This document shows, one piece after another, positions 1 to 8,807 of a stretch of 64,000 bases of DNA. The stretch lies in the NCBI GenBank assembly GCA_964417685.1, contig CAYQIT010000003.1, positions 1 through 64,000 of the forward strand, given 5' to 3'. Under the pieces are notes generated by a model, which did not search any database, was not told the DNA's origin, and was given only the letters and a program-made list of their open reading frames with translations. The stretch is from CAJQGY01 sp964417685. Its GTDB lineage: Bacteria; Pseudomonadota; Gammaproteobacteria; Magnimaribacterales; D2472. Position numbers and translations under genes: made by a program. Positions within the stretch are counted from its first letter, which is position 1; the number at the start of each line of letters is the position of its first letter.

Positions 1-306
1 GGGCCTATCGTTCATCCTAGCCTAGATGTCTGGACCGTTTTGCCAATGCTCTCACAAAGCCTTTCATCTAGACCATTTATAATCTCATCAGATGAATCTC
101 TTAGTATAAAAATTTTAGATGGATCATCAGACCATGGAAAGATTTGTGCAGACGGGCAAGAGGATATGAGCGTAGCCTACAAGTCAAAGATAGATATCTC
201 AAAAGTAGAAAAACCTTTAAAACTAGTTCATTTAAAAGATAATGATTTTTTTGAGGCATGCAGAGAAAAGCTTGGGTGGAGTCTTGATATCACCAGCTCT
301 AAATAA
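1..306 (+). CDS. nadK: NAD kinase, C-terminal part (5' end outside window)
   Basis: The reading frame is open from base 1, so the gene starts before the window and the TTG at 40 is not a real start. About 101 C-terminal residues are present. They match the end of bacterial NAD kinase, which phosphorylates NAD to NADP in the cytosol: an opening GPIVHPSLD stretch, then a region ending DNDFFEACREKLGWS, which resembles the family's final DYSYF...KLGW segment. The catalytic GGDG motif would lie upstream and cannot be seen. The stop is followed within 3 bases by the rhomboid gene, so the two are probably co-transcribed. The assignment rests on recall of the family C-terminus. Confidence 0.87.
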   Translation, partial: GPIVHPSLDVWTVLPMLSQSLSSRPFIISSDESLSIKILDGSSDHGKICADGQEDMSVAYKSKIDISKVEKPLKLVHLKDNDFFEACREKLGWSLDITSSK

Positions 307-309
307 GTT

Positions 310-954
310 TTGAAATCATTTCAATTTAACTTGATCATAATCTTAATAGCCTCTTTGGTAACTTTTTTGTCTGGTTTTGGAAACTTAATAAGCATAATTG
401 AACCCTTGTCATTTTTAAAATTTGAAATTTCTGATTCATATTCAAGATATATAACCTTCTCTACTTTTGAAAACACATACCTAATTAATAATGAATGGTG
501 GAGATTGTTTGCACCTATTTTTATTCATTTTTCCTTAATCCATCTTGTTTTTAACTGTTTATGGGTTTACGTTTTAGGTCAACAAATTGAAAAAATAGAT
601 GGAAAAACTCTATTTATAACATTAATTATATTTTCTGGTATTTGTGGAAATTATGCCCAGTTTATTAGCACGGGACCTTCACTTTTTGGAGGGCTTTCAG
701 GTTGTGTATACGGAATGTTTGGTTATACCATGATTACTGAATTTCAAAAAAGTAGAATAATCTATGGGCTTCCTCCAGCAATTTATATTTTTATGATTTC
801 ATGGCTTGTGCTTGGTTTTATAGGTGTCCTTTCCTTATTTGGCCTTGGAAACATCGCAAATTTTGCACACCTTGGAGGATTAATAGCTGGAGTAATTATG
901 GCGATGGTTGTTACAATCATCTCTAAGGATTCATATTTAGATGAAAAAAATTAA
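310..954 (+). CDS. Rhomboid family intramembrane serine protease
   Basis: A 214-residue inner-membrane protein with about six hydrophobic segments. It has the rhomboid signatures in order: WWR at about 63-65 in the L1 loop, HLVFN at 78-82, GGLSG with the catalytic Ser at about 130, and AHLGG with the catalytic His at about 187. Rhomboids cleave transmembrane segments of other membrane proteins within the bilayer; the substrate here is unknown. The length fits a compact six-helix GlpG-like core without an extra cytoplasmic domain. The TTG start lies 3 bases after nadK, and the end overlaps galU by 14 bases, so it sits in a nadK-rhomboid-galU-pyrD run. Confidence 0.9.
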   Translation: MKSFQFNLIIILIASLVTFLSGFGNLISIIEPLSFLKFEISDSYSRYITFSTFENTYLINNEWWRLFAPIFIHFSLIHLVFNCLWVYVLGQQIEKIDGKTLFITLIIFSGICGNYAQFISTGPSLFGGLSGCVYGMFGYTMITEFQKSRIIYGLPPAIYIFMISWLVLGFIGVLSLFGLGNIANFAHLGGLIAGVIMAMVVTIISKDSYLDEKN

Positions 955-1813
955 AAAAGCTGTCTTACCAGTAGCTGGTTTTGGAACAAGGTTCTTGCCT
1001 GCCACTAAAGCCATTCCAAAGGAAATGCTAGCAATAATTGATAAACCTTTAATTCAATATGCTGTAGAGGAGGCCGTTAGCGCAGGAGCAGAAGAAATAA
1101 TTTTTATTACTAGTTATACAAAAGGCGCAATTGAAAACCACTTTACCTCATACCCAGAATTAGAAGAAAGACTTATATTATCTAATAAATTAGAGCTTCT
1201 AGAAAAGATTAAACCAAGTTATTTAGATGATCTAAAATTTACATACATTCATCAAGAAATTCAAAAAGGTTTAGGTCATGCCATCTATCTTGCAAAAGAT
1301 GCTGTAGGAAATAATCCTTTTTCAGTATTGTTACCAGATGACTTATTCATTTCATCCCCATCATGTCTTCAACAACTGGCTGATAGTTTTTCTATGCATT
1401 GCAATTCAACAATAGCTGTAAATGTTATCGACAAAGAAAATATTCATAAATACGGAGTGATCAATAAAGGAGATAATGAGATTGTGAATAATGAAATAGA
1501 TATATTTGATATTGTTGAGAAGCCATCTGCAGAAGATGCGCCTTCTGACATAGCTGCATGTGGAAGATATATATTTAATCCGTCAATATTTGATTTAATA
1601 GAGGAGGTTAAGCCAGATAGCTCTGGTGAGATTCAGATTACAGATGCGATTAGGCTTCTACTTAAAAAAGAAAACGTTAAGGCTAAATTATATGAGGGTG
1701 AAAAATACGATTGTGGAAGCAGAACCGGCTATGTAGAAGCAACTATTGCAATAGGAATGAAAGATCCTGAAATTTCTGATAACATCAAAAAAATTATCAG
1801 AGAATCAATTTGA
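941..1813 (+). CDS. galU: UTP--glucose-1-phosphate uridylyltransferase
   Basis: This 290-residue cytosolic enzyme makes UDP-glucose from UTP and glucose-1-phosphate for envelope polysaccharides. The N-terminus carries the nucleotidyltransferase signature LPVAGFGTRFLPATKAIPKEM (residues 9-29), and the body has LLPDD near 129-133 and the family's VEKP segment. The length matches GalU. Translation starts inside the rhomboid gene (14-base overlap), and the stop shares bases with the TTG start of pyrD, so coupling is likely. A nucleotidyltransferase for a related sugar is possible, but the motif set is typical of GalU. Confidence 0.95.
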   Translation: MKKIKKAVLPVAGFGTRFLPATKAIPKEMLAIIDKPLIQYAVEEAVSAGAEEIIFITSYTKGAIENHFTSYPELEERLILSNKLELLEKIKPSYLDDLKFTYIHQEIQKGLGHAIYLAKDAVGNNPFSVLLPDDLFISSPSCLQQLADSFSMHCNSTIAVNVIDKENIHKYGVINKGDNEIVNNEIDIFDIVEKPSAEDAPSDIAACGRYIFNPSIFDLIEEVKPDSSGEIQITDAIRLLLKKENVKAKLYEGEKYDCGSRTGYVEATIAIGMKDPEISDNIKKIIRESI

Positions 1814-2793
1814 AATTAGCTTTATTTCTTTTAAAAATTCTTCCAGAAGAGGTTGCGCATTCGATAGCTCTTAATGGTTTAAAGCTATTAGATAAAACCG
1901 GACTTCTAAAATTCATAGTCAAGGATGTTAAAAATAATGAAATAGAGTTTCTTGGCATGAAGCTTAAAAATAATTTAGGGACTGCAGCTGGATTGGATAA
2001 AAACGGTGATTATATTGATTCAGTTGGGAAACTTGGTTTTGGATTTCTTGAGGTAGGCACAGTCACACCTTTGCCTCAAAGCGGCAATGAAAAACCAAGA
2101 CTATTTAGAGTTTTTAATGAAAATGCAATTATCAATAGGATGGGATTTAATAATAAAGGCGTCGACCATTTAGTAAAAAATCTCAAGAATCACAAATACA
2201 AGGGGATAGTTGGTGTAAATATTGGAGCAAATAAGACCTCAGAAGGAGAGCAAAGAATCGAAGACTACCTTGTTTGCTTTAAAAAGGTTTATGAATATGC
2301 AGACTATATTGTAGTTAATATTTCTTCGCCAAATACTAAAAACTTAAGAGAACTTCACTCTGCTCATAATTTAAATATGCTCTTATCTGCGATATCACAG
2401 CTATCTAGTGAATTGCAGAATGCCAAACCTATTTTTCTTAAAATTTCACCTGATGAAAATGATGAAAGCCTAAAACAAATTATTAAAATAGTTGAGAGTT
2501 CAATTTTTTCTGGGCTAATTGCAACAAACACAACTATAGACAAGGCTCTGTTAAAAGAATCCAAGTATCACAACTACGAAGGTGGGTTATCAGGTGCTCC
2601 TTTATTCAATAAATCTAATCAAAAACTTGAACTAATAAATACTGTTGCAGAGGATATGCCTTTAATAGCCGTTGGAGGAGTCATCAACAAGGAGACTTAT
2701 TCCAAAAAACTTGAAAGTGGTGCTGATCTAGTTCAAATTTACACTGGCTTTATAATTAAAGGCCCTTCCATTGTTAGCGAAATTTTGAATTAA
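1810..2793 (+). CDS. pyrD: Dihydroorotate dehydrogenase (quinone), class 2
   Basis: A 327-residue FMN enzyme that oxidises dihydroorotate to orotate in pyrimidine synthesis, passing electrons to quinone at the inner membrane. The N-terminal helical stretch (about 1-40) is the membrane-association domain of class 2 enzymes. It is followed by NNLGTAAGLDKNGD, NRMGFNNKG, VNISSPNT with the class 2 catalytic Ser, and the FMN-phosphate region AVGGV near the end. The TTG start overlaps the galU stop. The dihydroorotase gene of the same pathway lies at 48977-50314, not linked to this one. Confidence 0.94.
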   Translation: MKLALFLLKILPEEVAHSIALNGLKLLDKTGLLKFIVKDVKNNEIEFLGMKLKNNLGTAAGLDKNGDYIDSVGKLGFGFLEVGTVTPLPQSGNEKPRLFRVFNENAIINRMGFNNKGVDHLVKNLKNHKYKGIVGVNIGANKTSEGEQRIEDYLVCFKKVYEYADYIVVNISSPNTKNLRELHSAHNLNMLLSAISQLSSELQNAKPIFLKISPDENDESLKQIIKIVESSIFSGLIATNTTIDKALLKESKYHNYEGGLSGAPLFNKSNQKLELINTVAEDMPLIAVGGVINKETYSKKLESGADLVQIYTGFIIKGPSIVSEILN

Positions 2794-2798
2794 GATCT

Positions 2799-3239
2799 AT
2801 GGAATTAATTGTCATTACATTAATATTTTTATTTTTATTTGGTTCAATTAGTCTGGCAGCTCCATCCAAAAAAACTAAATTAATCTCAAAACTTAGGCTG
2901 GATGCAATGAAGATAGGCTTTAAAATTTCTTCATTAAAAATATCCACTCTAGAGTTTAAATCTAAGGATTATTCAAATATGGTTTACCAATTTAAGAATA
3001 AAACTAATTTAACAGATGCACATTTTATTAGAGACAAAGACGAATTAATTTTGTATTCTCCTCTCAAGTTAAAGTATTCTGAAGCTTATGATGGTTTAGA
3101 AATGACACTTAACGACCTTCCATGTGAGGTTGTTGAAATAATATTTACACCATCTTCAATTTCATTTTTATGGAATGAAAAGGGCGGTCTTGCAATACTC
3201 AACAAAGTATCCGAGACCACAAATAGTATTGAATTGTAA
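2799..3239 (+). CDS. Membrane-anchored protein of unknown function upstream of topA
   Basis: A 146-residue protein that I do not recognise as a characterised family. The first about 20 residues are strongly hydrophobic (FLFLFGSISLAAP), giving a single N-terminal membrane anchor, followed by a basic stretch and a soluble alpha/beta region. It lies 5 bases after pyrD and 17 bases before topA in the same direction, so it is probably in the same transcript. I recall a similarly anchored small unknown next to topA in some Pseudomonas-like genomes, but this is unverified. No catalytic motif is visible. Confidence 0.72.
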   Translation: MELIVITLIFLFLFGSISLAAPSKKTKLISKLRLDAMKIGFKISSLKISTLEFKSKDYSNMVYQFKNKTNLTDAHFIRDKDELILYSPLKLKYSEAYDGLEMTLNDLPCEVVEIIFTPSSISFLWNEKGGLAILNKVSETTNSIEL

Positions 3240-3256
3240 TTAAACACATTATAAAT

Positions 3257-5881
3257 ATGCCAAATTCTCTTGTAATAGTTGAGTCGCCAGCAAAAGCTAA
3301 AACAATATCAAAATACCTTGGTAAAGATTATATTGTTAAGTCAAGTGTAGGTCATATCCGTGATCTGCCAAAAGGTAAATCAAAAACACCTGCTAAAAGA
3401 TTAACACTGCCAAAAGATATTTCTCCAGAGGAAAAAATAAAATTAAAAGCAAAAAATGACAGAGCGAGGCTTGTTAGAAGGATGGGAGTTGATCCAGATA
3501 ACGGTTGGAAAGCTGACTATCAAATTATCCCTGATAAAGAAAAGGTCATAAAAGATCTCAGAAAAGCTGCAAAAAGTGTAGACCACGTCTATCTAGCAAC
3601 TGACCTAGATAGAGAGGGTGAGGCAATTGCATGGCATCTTAAAGAAGCCCTTGGCCCAAATAAACATGAATTTTCAAGAGTAAGATTTAATCAAATTACA
3701 AAGGATGCAATTATTGAATCATTTTCTGATCCTAAAGAAATTGATCTAGATTTAGTTAAAGCTCAACAAGCAAGAAGGTTTTTGGATAGGGTTGTAGGGT
3801 TTGAGCTATCTCCGCTGTTATGGAAAAAAATTGCTAGAGGGCTATCTGCTGGAAGAGTTCAGTCTGTTGCATTAAGGGTATTGGTTGAAAGAGAAAGACT
3901 GATTCAAAAATTTGTACCAGAAGAGTTCTGGGAAATTTCTTTTGATTCTATTGATAAAGATAACAATAATATTAACTTTGCTTTAAATAGAAAAAAATCT
4001 GATCCTTTATTGCCAGAATTAGAAGCTAAAGAAATTGTTGAATTGATTAATTCATCATCATTGAAGATTTCAGATGTTTCAAAAAAACCAGTATCAATTA
4101 AACCTAGACCTCCTTTTATTACATCAACCTTACAGCAAGCAGCTAGTACTAAACTAAGTTTTAATGTTAAGAGAACCATGCGTGTTGCTCAAAAATTATA
4201 TGAAGCCGGCTACATAACATATATGAGAACAGATGCTCCAAGTCTCAGTAAAGAGTCTATTCAAGATGCAAGAAATTTTATAACGGAGAATATAGGTGAA
4301 AAATATCTTACTAATGCTCCAAGAATTTATTCAAGCACCGAGAATGCTCAAGAAGCTCATGAAGCTATAAGACCAACTAATGCTTTTCTAAAAGCCAGCG
4401 ATCTTCAGAAAGTTTCAGAAGAAGAAGTTCGCCTCTATGGATTAATATGGCAGCAGTATATTGCATCTCAATTACCTAATGCGGAATATTTATCAACTAC
4501 TGCAAAAATTGAGCTTGAGGAATATACATTTTCAGCAAAAGGAAGAGAAGTAGTCTTTGATGGATATACGAAAGTAGCAAATGTTGATGTAAAAGATTCT
4601 GATACTAGTATCTTACCTATTCTAAACGAGGGTGATGTTTTGGGTATTGATAAAGTTAATTTAAACCAAAAATTTACCAAACCGCCAGCACGATTTTCTG
4701 AAGCTGCATTAGTAAAAGAATTAGAAAAAAAAGGAATTGGAAGACCTTCAACATATGCATCAATTATTTCTACTATCCAAGATAGAGGTTATGTTGAGAT
4801 TGAAAATAGAAGATTTTTCGTCAAGAAGATTGGCCATATTGTGGCACAAAGACTTATTGATAGCTTCACAGATATCATGGATTATGATTTTACAGCTACA
4901 TTTGAAGATTCTTTAGATAAAGTTGCTAATGGAGATCTTGAGTGGAAAAATGTTTTAAATGATTTCTATGACGCATTCCAAAATGATTTAATTTCAGCAT
5001 CTCAAGATGATGGTGGAATGAAATCAAATCAACCCATTTCAACAAACATTACTTGTCCTTGTGGTAAAAAAACAATGGTAATCAGAAACTCAAGTAGTGG
5101 AGTCTTTCTTGGCTGTTCGGGATATAACGATGAGGGCGATGAGAAATGTAAGACAACTGTAAATCTAATTTCAGGAGATGAGGCGGTAAGTGTTGATGAT
5201 GCAGAAGAAGCATCTAATCTATTAATCAAAAGAAGATGTCCTAAGTGTTCAACGAGTATGGATAATTTTTTAATTGATGAAAATAGAAAGCTGCATATTT
5301 GTGGAAATAATCCAGATTGTGATGGTTATGAGGTTGAAGATGGCCAATTTAAAATTAAGGGATACGATGGTCCTGTGTTGGAATGTCATAAATGTGGCTC
5401 TGAAATGCAGCTAAAAACAGGAAGGTTTGGTAAGTATTTTGGTTGTTTAAATGACAATTGTGGAGCAACAAGACAACTCCAAAGAAATGGCGAACCAAAA
5501 CCTCTAGCTATGGAGCCAATTCCATTGCCTGACTTGCAATGCTTGAAGTGCGATGATCATTATTTACTTAGAGATAGCATGAAAGGATTATTTTTGGCTG
5601 CTAGTAAATTCCCTAAAAATAGAGAAACTAGAGCTCCAAAAGTGAGTGAAATAAAGAATCTCTCAAATGAGCTTGTGGAAGCTTGCAGATATCTAGAAGA
5701 TAAAAATAAACATGTATATCTTACTTCAGCACCAACTCATGACAAAGATGGTAATCCATATGTTATTCGCTATAACAAAACCGAAGACATGCATTATTTA
5801 GCTTCTGAGAAAGATGGAAAAAAGACAAAATGGACAGCAGTTTATGTTGATGATAGCTGGAAACAAAACTTAAAAGATTAG
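3257..5881 (+). CDS. topA: DNA topoisomerase I (type IA)
   Basis: An 874-residue type IA topoisomerase that relaxes negative supercoils. The Toprim domain opens with LVIVESPAKAKTI and contains the TDLDREGEA acidic motif. The catalytic tyrosine is in YITYMRTD (Tyr322, codon 4220-4222). The C-terminal third has several topoisomerase zinc-ribbon modules: CPCGKKTM..., CPKCSTSM...C...C, CHKCGSEM...CLNDNC, and a last degenerate one starting CLKC. The length equals the usual gammaproteobacterial form. The stop TAG overlaps the GTG start of the next gene by one base. Confidence 0.97.
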   Translation: MPNSLVIVESPAKAKTISKYLGKDYIVKSSVGHIRDLPKGKSKTPAKRLTLPKDISPEEKIKLKAKNDRARLVRRMGVDPDNGWKADYQIIPDKEKVIKDLRKAAKSVDHVYLATDLDREGEAIAWHLKEALGPNKHEFSRVRFNQITKDAIIESFSDPKEIDLDLVKAQQARRFLDRVVGFELSPLLWKKIARGLSAGRVQSVALRVLVERERLIQKFVPEEFWEISFDSIDKDNNNINFALNRKKSDPLLPELEAKEIVELINSSSLKISDVSKKPVSIKPRPPFITSTLQQAASTKLSFNVKRTMRVAQKLYEAGYITYMRTDAPSLSKESIQDARNFITENIGEKYLTNAPRIYSSTENAQEAHEAIRPTNAFLKASDLQKVSEEEVRLYGLIWQQYIASQLPNAEYLSTTAKIELEEYTFSAKGREVVFDGYTKVANVDVKDSDTSILPILNEGDVLGIDKVNLNQKFTKPPARFSEAALVKELEKKGIGRPSTYASIISTIQDRGYVEIENRRFFVKKIGHIVAQRLIDSFTDIMDYDFTATFEDSLDKVANGDLEWKNVLNDFYDAFQNDLISASQDDGGMKSNQPISTNITCPCGKKTMVIRNSSSGVFLGCSGYNDEGDEKCKTTVNLISGDEAVSVDDAEEASNLLIKRRCPKCSTSMDNFLIDENRKLHICGNNPDCDGYEVEDGQFKIKGYDGPVLECHKCGSEMQLKTGRFGKYFGCLNDNCGATRQLQRNGEPKPLAMEPIPLPDLQCLKCDDHYLLRDSMKGLFLAASKFPKNRETRAPKVSEIKNLSNELVEACRYLEDKNKHVYLTSAPTHDKDGNPYVIRYNKTEDMHYLASEKDGKKTKWTAVYVDDSWKQNLKD

Positions 5882-6318
5882 TGGAATCTTTTGAATTAGT
5901 TAATCATTATCTAGACCTCAGTAGCGATACTCTTGAGCAAATCACATTTGATGGTTCTCAAAGTGACAACCAATTGAGATTAATTTTTTGCATAGCACTA
6001 GAAAAAAGCTTTGATTCATTTGCTGATGAAGTATACAAGAAAGAGAACTTCAATATAGAAAAATTCAGTCAGTTGAAACCAATCTCAAAGTTTAAATCCA
6101 TATATGATAATTATCCATCTTATGGGCTTGTTAATAATGAATTTAGAATTGATGGATTCATCCCTCAATTTAAAGAATCTTATGAAAAAGAAATTGAACA
6201 AGGTAATCTAAATTTAATAACCTCATCAAGTACCAATAGCTTGAAAAAATTTATTTCATTACTAGATATATATAAAGAATGGATTAATTTATTTAGAAAA
6301 ATGCATGAGGAATGTTAA
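5881..6318 (+). CDS. Small topA-linked protein (DUF6586-like, tentative)
   Basis: A 145-residue soluble, mainly helical protein with a GTG start that overlaps the topA stop by one base, so its translation is coupled to topA. No catalytic motif, signal or membrane segment is visible. In Pseudomonas, from recall, the order lexA - sulA - small protein - DUF6586 protein - topA is conserved. This gene and the next occupy the matching positions without sulA, so I tentatively place it in that family by position. Its role is unknown. Confidence 0.7.
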   Translation: MESFELVNHYLDLSSDTLEQITFDGSQSDNQLRLIFCIALEKSFDSFADEVYKKENFNIEKFSQLKPISKFKSIYDNYPSYGLVNNEFRIDGFIPQFKESYEKEIEQGNLNLITSSSTNSLKKFISLLDIYKEWINLFRKMHEEC

Positions 6319-6341
6319 GCTAAATAAACCTCGGAGAAAAT

Positions 6342-6599
6342 ATGTCTAATTACCTAGAGCTTGCCCAACTTCCAGATGGAACAATAGTATTGAGAAGATC
6401 AGATGATCCATCAAATCCAATTGTGAAGATTGAGTTCTCAGGTGAGTCCAAAGATTTTTTAAAGGGTCAGGAGCTGTCAGTTGCTAAAGAGATGATCAAA
6501 GCAGGCATTGAATCTGTAAGCATGAATGTTGGCGATTTTGACGATTTTTTAGATAGTTCTAATGACAATAAACAAAAGAAACCAGTTGTGGTCCATTAA
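6342..6599 (+). CDS. Conserved small protein between topA and lexA
   Basis: An 85-residue acidic protein beginning with a LAQLPDGTIVLRRSDD segment, then an EFSGESKDFLKG region and a short tail. A Shine-Dalgarno-like CGGAGA lies about 5 bases before the ATG. It follows the DUF6586-like gene by 23 bases, and its end overlaps the end of lexA on the other strand by 4 bases. It resembles a small unknown found beside lexA and topA in pseudomonads (recall). It has no membrane segment and no recognised function. Confidence 0.72.
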   Translation: MSNYLELAQLPDGTIVLRRSDDPSNPIVKIEFSGESKDFLKGQELSVAKEMIKAGIESVSMNVGDFDDFLDSSNDNKQKKPVVVH

Positions 6600-7225
6600 T
6601 TCTCTCTTATTAAACCTACATACTTTCCTTCAATAAATAAATCTTCATTGTGAAGATTTATTTCAATGTCATTAAAGTCTTCATTTGCTGGTTCTAAAAC
6701 AACCATATCTTCAGCCGGCTTCCGGAAGTATTTAACTGTCACTTCGTCTTCAATACGAGCTATGACAATATCTCCATTTCTAATGTCATGAGTTTTCTTA
6801 ACTGCAATTAGATCATCTTCCATAATGCCAGCATTTTTCATGCTTAATCCCTTAACTCTTAAAAAATAATCAAACGATGTTGAAAAAAAGTTTGCTGGAC
6901 AGCTGACTTGTTTTTCAATATTTTCTGAAGCCAGGGTTGGAGAGCCTGCAGCAACAAGGCCAACTATTGGATATTCATTTGAATCATATGAAGATGCTTC
7001 TTCTTTAATATCATTGTTAATAATAGATATACCTCGTGATGCACCACTTGCAATAGAAATGAAACCTTTTTTTTCTAATGCTCTCAGATGTGTTTCTGCA
7101 GAATTTGGGGATTTAAATCCCATTTCTTTGCAAATATCAGATCGTGTTGGAGGAAAACCTGTTTCTTTAATGTAAACTTTAATACAATCAAGTACTTTAT
7201 TTTGTTGAGGCGTAATATCTTTCAT
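6596..7225 (-). CDS. lexA: LexA, SOS response repressor
   Basis: A 209-residue repressor of the SOS regulon with an N-terminal winged helix-turn-helix (1-65) and a C-terminal S24 latent protease domain. The self-cleavage site is Ala93-Gly94 in VGLVAAGSP, and the catalytic pair is Ser128 (GLSMK) and Lys165 (VTVKYF). Activated RecA triggers self-cleavage and induction. A perfect operator with CTG-N10-CAG spacing sits at 7240-7255, just upstream of a TATAAA box that ends only 6 bases from the ATG, so the gene is autoregulated and may be translated from a leaderless mRNA. Confidence 0.96.
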   Translation of the reverse strand: MKDITPQQNKVLDCIKVYIKETGFPPTRSDICKEMGFKSPNSAETHLRALEKKGFISIASGASRGISIINNDIKEEASSYDSNEYPIVGLVAAGSPTLASENIEKQVSCPANFFSTSFDYFLRVKGLSMKNAGIMEDDLIAVKKTHDIRNGDIVIARIEDEVTVKYFRKPAEDMVVLEPANEDFNDIEINLHNEDLFIEGKYVGLIREN

Positions 7226-7239
7226 AATAAATTTATATA

Positions 7240-7255
7240 CTGAATATATATACAG
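7240..7255. promoter_or_regulatory. LexA operator (SOS box) between lexA and the nucleotidase gene
   Basis: A palindromic CTG-N10-CAG element whose middle is purely alternating A/T, matching the gammaproteobacterial SOS box. It abuts the lexA -10 candidate TATAAA (7232-7237, minus strand) on one side and a plus-strand TATAAT (7256-7261) on the other. LexA bound here should cover both divergent promoters. A second box of the same form lies upstream of umuDC at 32570-32585. Confidence 0.92.
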
Positions 7256-7261
7256 TATAAT
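7256..7261 (+). promoter_or_regulatory. -10 box for the nucleotidase gene
   Basis: TATAAT 22 bases before the ATG at 7284 and directly touching the SOS box. No clear -35 is visible at the right spacing. The position suggests that the promoter of the 7284 gene is occluded when LexA is bound. Confidence 0.5.
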
Positions 7262-7283
7262 AAATATAAAAAAAATTTCAAGA

Positions 7284-8192
7284 ATGACTAAACCAGAATC
7301 AAAATTAATTATAGGAATTTCATCAAGAGCATTATTTGATTTAGATGAAAGTCATGAAATTTATGAGAAAGATGGTGTCGAGTCATACAAGCAATATCAA
7401 ATAGAAAATGAGGAAAAAACTCTTAAACCCGGTGAGGCATTTCACTTAGTGAAAAAAATATTGAGCTTAAACAGTTACTACAACAATGATAAAAGAATAG
7501 AGGTCATATTGCTTTCTAGGAATTCATCAGACACAGGCCTAAGAATAAGGAATTCTATTGAAGATCATGGTTTGGATATTAGTAGAGCTGCTTTCTGTGG
7601 AGGGGAGAGCCCTCACAGGTATGTGAAAGACTTTGGAGTTCATTTATTCTTATCAAGTAGTATTGAAGATGTTAAATTAGCAATTGATGGGAATGTGGCC
7701 GCAGCTAGAATCGTCTCTAGTGGTTTAAATCATCAAGATAAGTCATTAGATAAAAATCAATTAAGGATAGCCTTTGATGGCGATGCTGTAATTTTTTCTG
7801 ACGAGTCTGAAAAGATCTATCATGAGAAGGGCTTAAATGCCTTCATTAAAAATGAAAAAAATGCTAAGAATCCCCTTAAAGCCGGCCCTTTTAAAAATTT
7901 TTTATTAGAACTAAATAAAATACAAAATGATTTTGATCAAGAAAGTTGTCCAATAAGAACTGCTCTAGTAACAGCACGATCAGCGCCATCAGACAAAAGA
8001 GTTATTAAAACTTTAAGAGAGTGGGGGGTTAGAATTGATGAATCTTTATTCTTGGGAGGTATGCCTAAGAAAGATTTTTTGAAATCTTTTAATGCGGACA
8101 TATTCTTTGATGATCAAAAAAATAATATCATAGATGCCTCAAGTGAACTTACATCTGGTCATGTGCCATATGGAATTAAAAATAAAGGATAA
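7284..8192 (+). CDS. Cytosolic 5'-nucleotidase (cN-I / PF06189-like)
   Basis: A 302-residue protein resembling the bacterial 5'-nucleotidase family related to animal cytosolic nucleotidase I, which dephosphorylates nucleoside monophosphates. Recognisable parts are the N-terminal IGISSRALFDLDESH, the central VILLSRNSSDTGLRI, FCGGESPHRYVKDFGVHLFLSS, a second FDGDAVIFSDESE block and a C-terminal FFDDQ acidic motif. The length is usual. It is divergent from lexA and its likely promoter touches the LexA box, so SOS control is possible. A HAD phosphatase gene follows after 3 bases. Confidence 0.82.
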   Translation: MTKPESKLIIGISSRALFDLDESHEIYEKDGVESYKQYQIENEEKTLKPGEAFHLVKKILSLNSYYNNDKRIEVILLSRNSSDTGLRIRNSIEDHGLDISRAAFCGGESPHRYVKDFGVHLFLSSSIEDVKLAIDGNVAAARIVSSGLNHQDKSLDKNQLRIAFDGDAVIFSDESEKIYHEKGLNAFIKNEKNAKNPLKAGPFKNFLLELNKIQNDFDQESCPIRTALVTARSAPSDKRVIKTLREWGVRIDESLFLGGMPKKDFLKSFNADIFFDDQKNNIIDASSELTSGHVPYGIKNKG

Positions 8193-8195
8193 GAA

Positions 8196-8807
8196 ATGGA
8201 AATAGTTTGTTTTGATATGGAAGGCACTTTAACCCCAGAGATTTGGGAGCAAGTAGCAAAAAATACTGGTATTGATGAGTTTAATAAGACAACTAGAGAT
8301 ATTCCAAGTTATGGAGAGTTGATGGACTTTAGGCTGGATATTATGTCTAAGCACGATCTAAAACTTAGCGATGTTCAAAAGGCTGCCTCAGAATTAGATC
8401 TTCTCCCTGGAGCTGAAGATTTTATAAATAGAGTTCGTCAAAATTTTCAAGTTGTAATTCTTTCAGATACATTTCATGAAATTGCTCAACCACTAATGCA
8501 AAAGTTGGGCTTTCCACTTTTGCTATGCCATAACTTGGGAGTTGAAAAAGACGGCACTATAAGTTCATACAATTTAAGACATGAAACTGCAAAAAAACAG
8601 GCAATACTTGGCTTTCAAAACATGGGTTACAGATGCTTTGCTGCTGGCGACTCATACAATGACATACAAATGTTTGATGTTGCTGAAAAAGGTTTTTTTA
8701 TAAATGCTCCTGAAAAGATCTCGTCATCACAGCCGCATATCCAATCTTTTGATAATTATGAAGATCTTGAAAATGCATTTTTACAAAATTCAATATTTTA
8801 CAAATGA
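8196..8807 (+). CDS. thrH: ThrH-type phosphoserine phosphatase / homoserine phosphotransferase
   Basis: A 203-residue HAD enzyme closely resembling Pseudomonas ThrH, which hydrolyses phosphoserine and can transfer phosphate to homoserine. HAD motif I is CFDMEGTLTPEIWE, with Glu where most family members have a second Asp; this is a ThrH feature. TTRDIPSYGELMDFR, VVILSDTFHEIAQPLM (motif II) and AAGDSYNDIQM (motif IV) follow. An AAGGAT Shine-Dalgarno lies before the ATG. It is 3 bases downstream of the nucleotidase and overlaps queH by 4 bases. It could serve serine or threonine supply; no other serB is seen here. Confidence 0.9.
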   Translation: MEIVCFDMEGTLTPEIWEQVAKNTGIDEFNKTTRDIPSYGELMDFRLDIMSKHDLKLSDVQKAASELDLLPGAEDFINRVRQNFQVVILSDTFHEIAQPLMQKLGFPLLLCHNLGVEKDGTISSYNLRHETAKKQAILGFQNMGYRCFAAGDSYNDIQMFDVAEKGFFINAPEKISSSQPHIQSFDNYEDLENAFLQNSIFYK

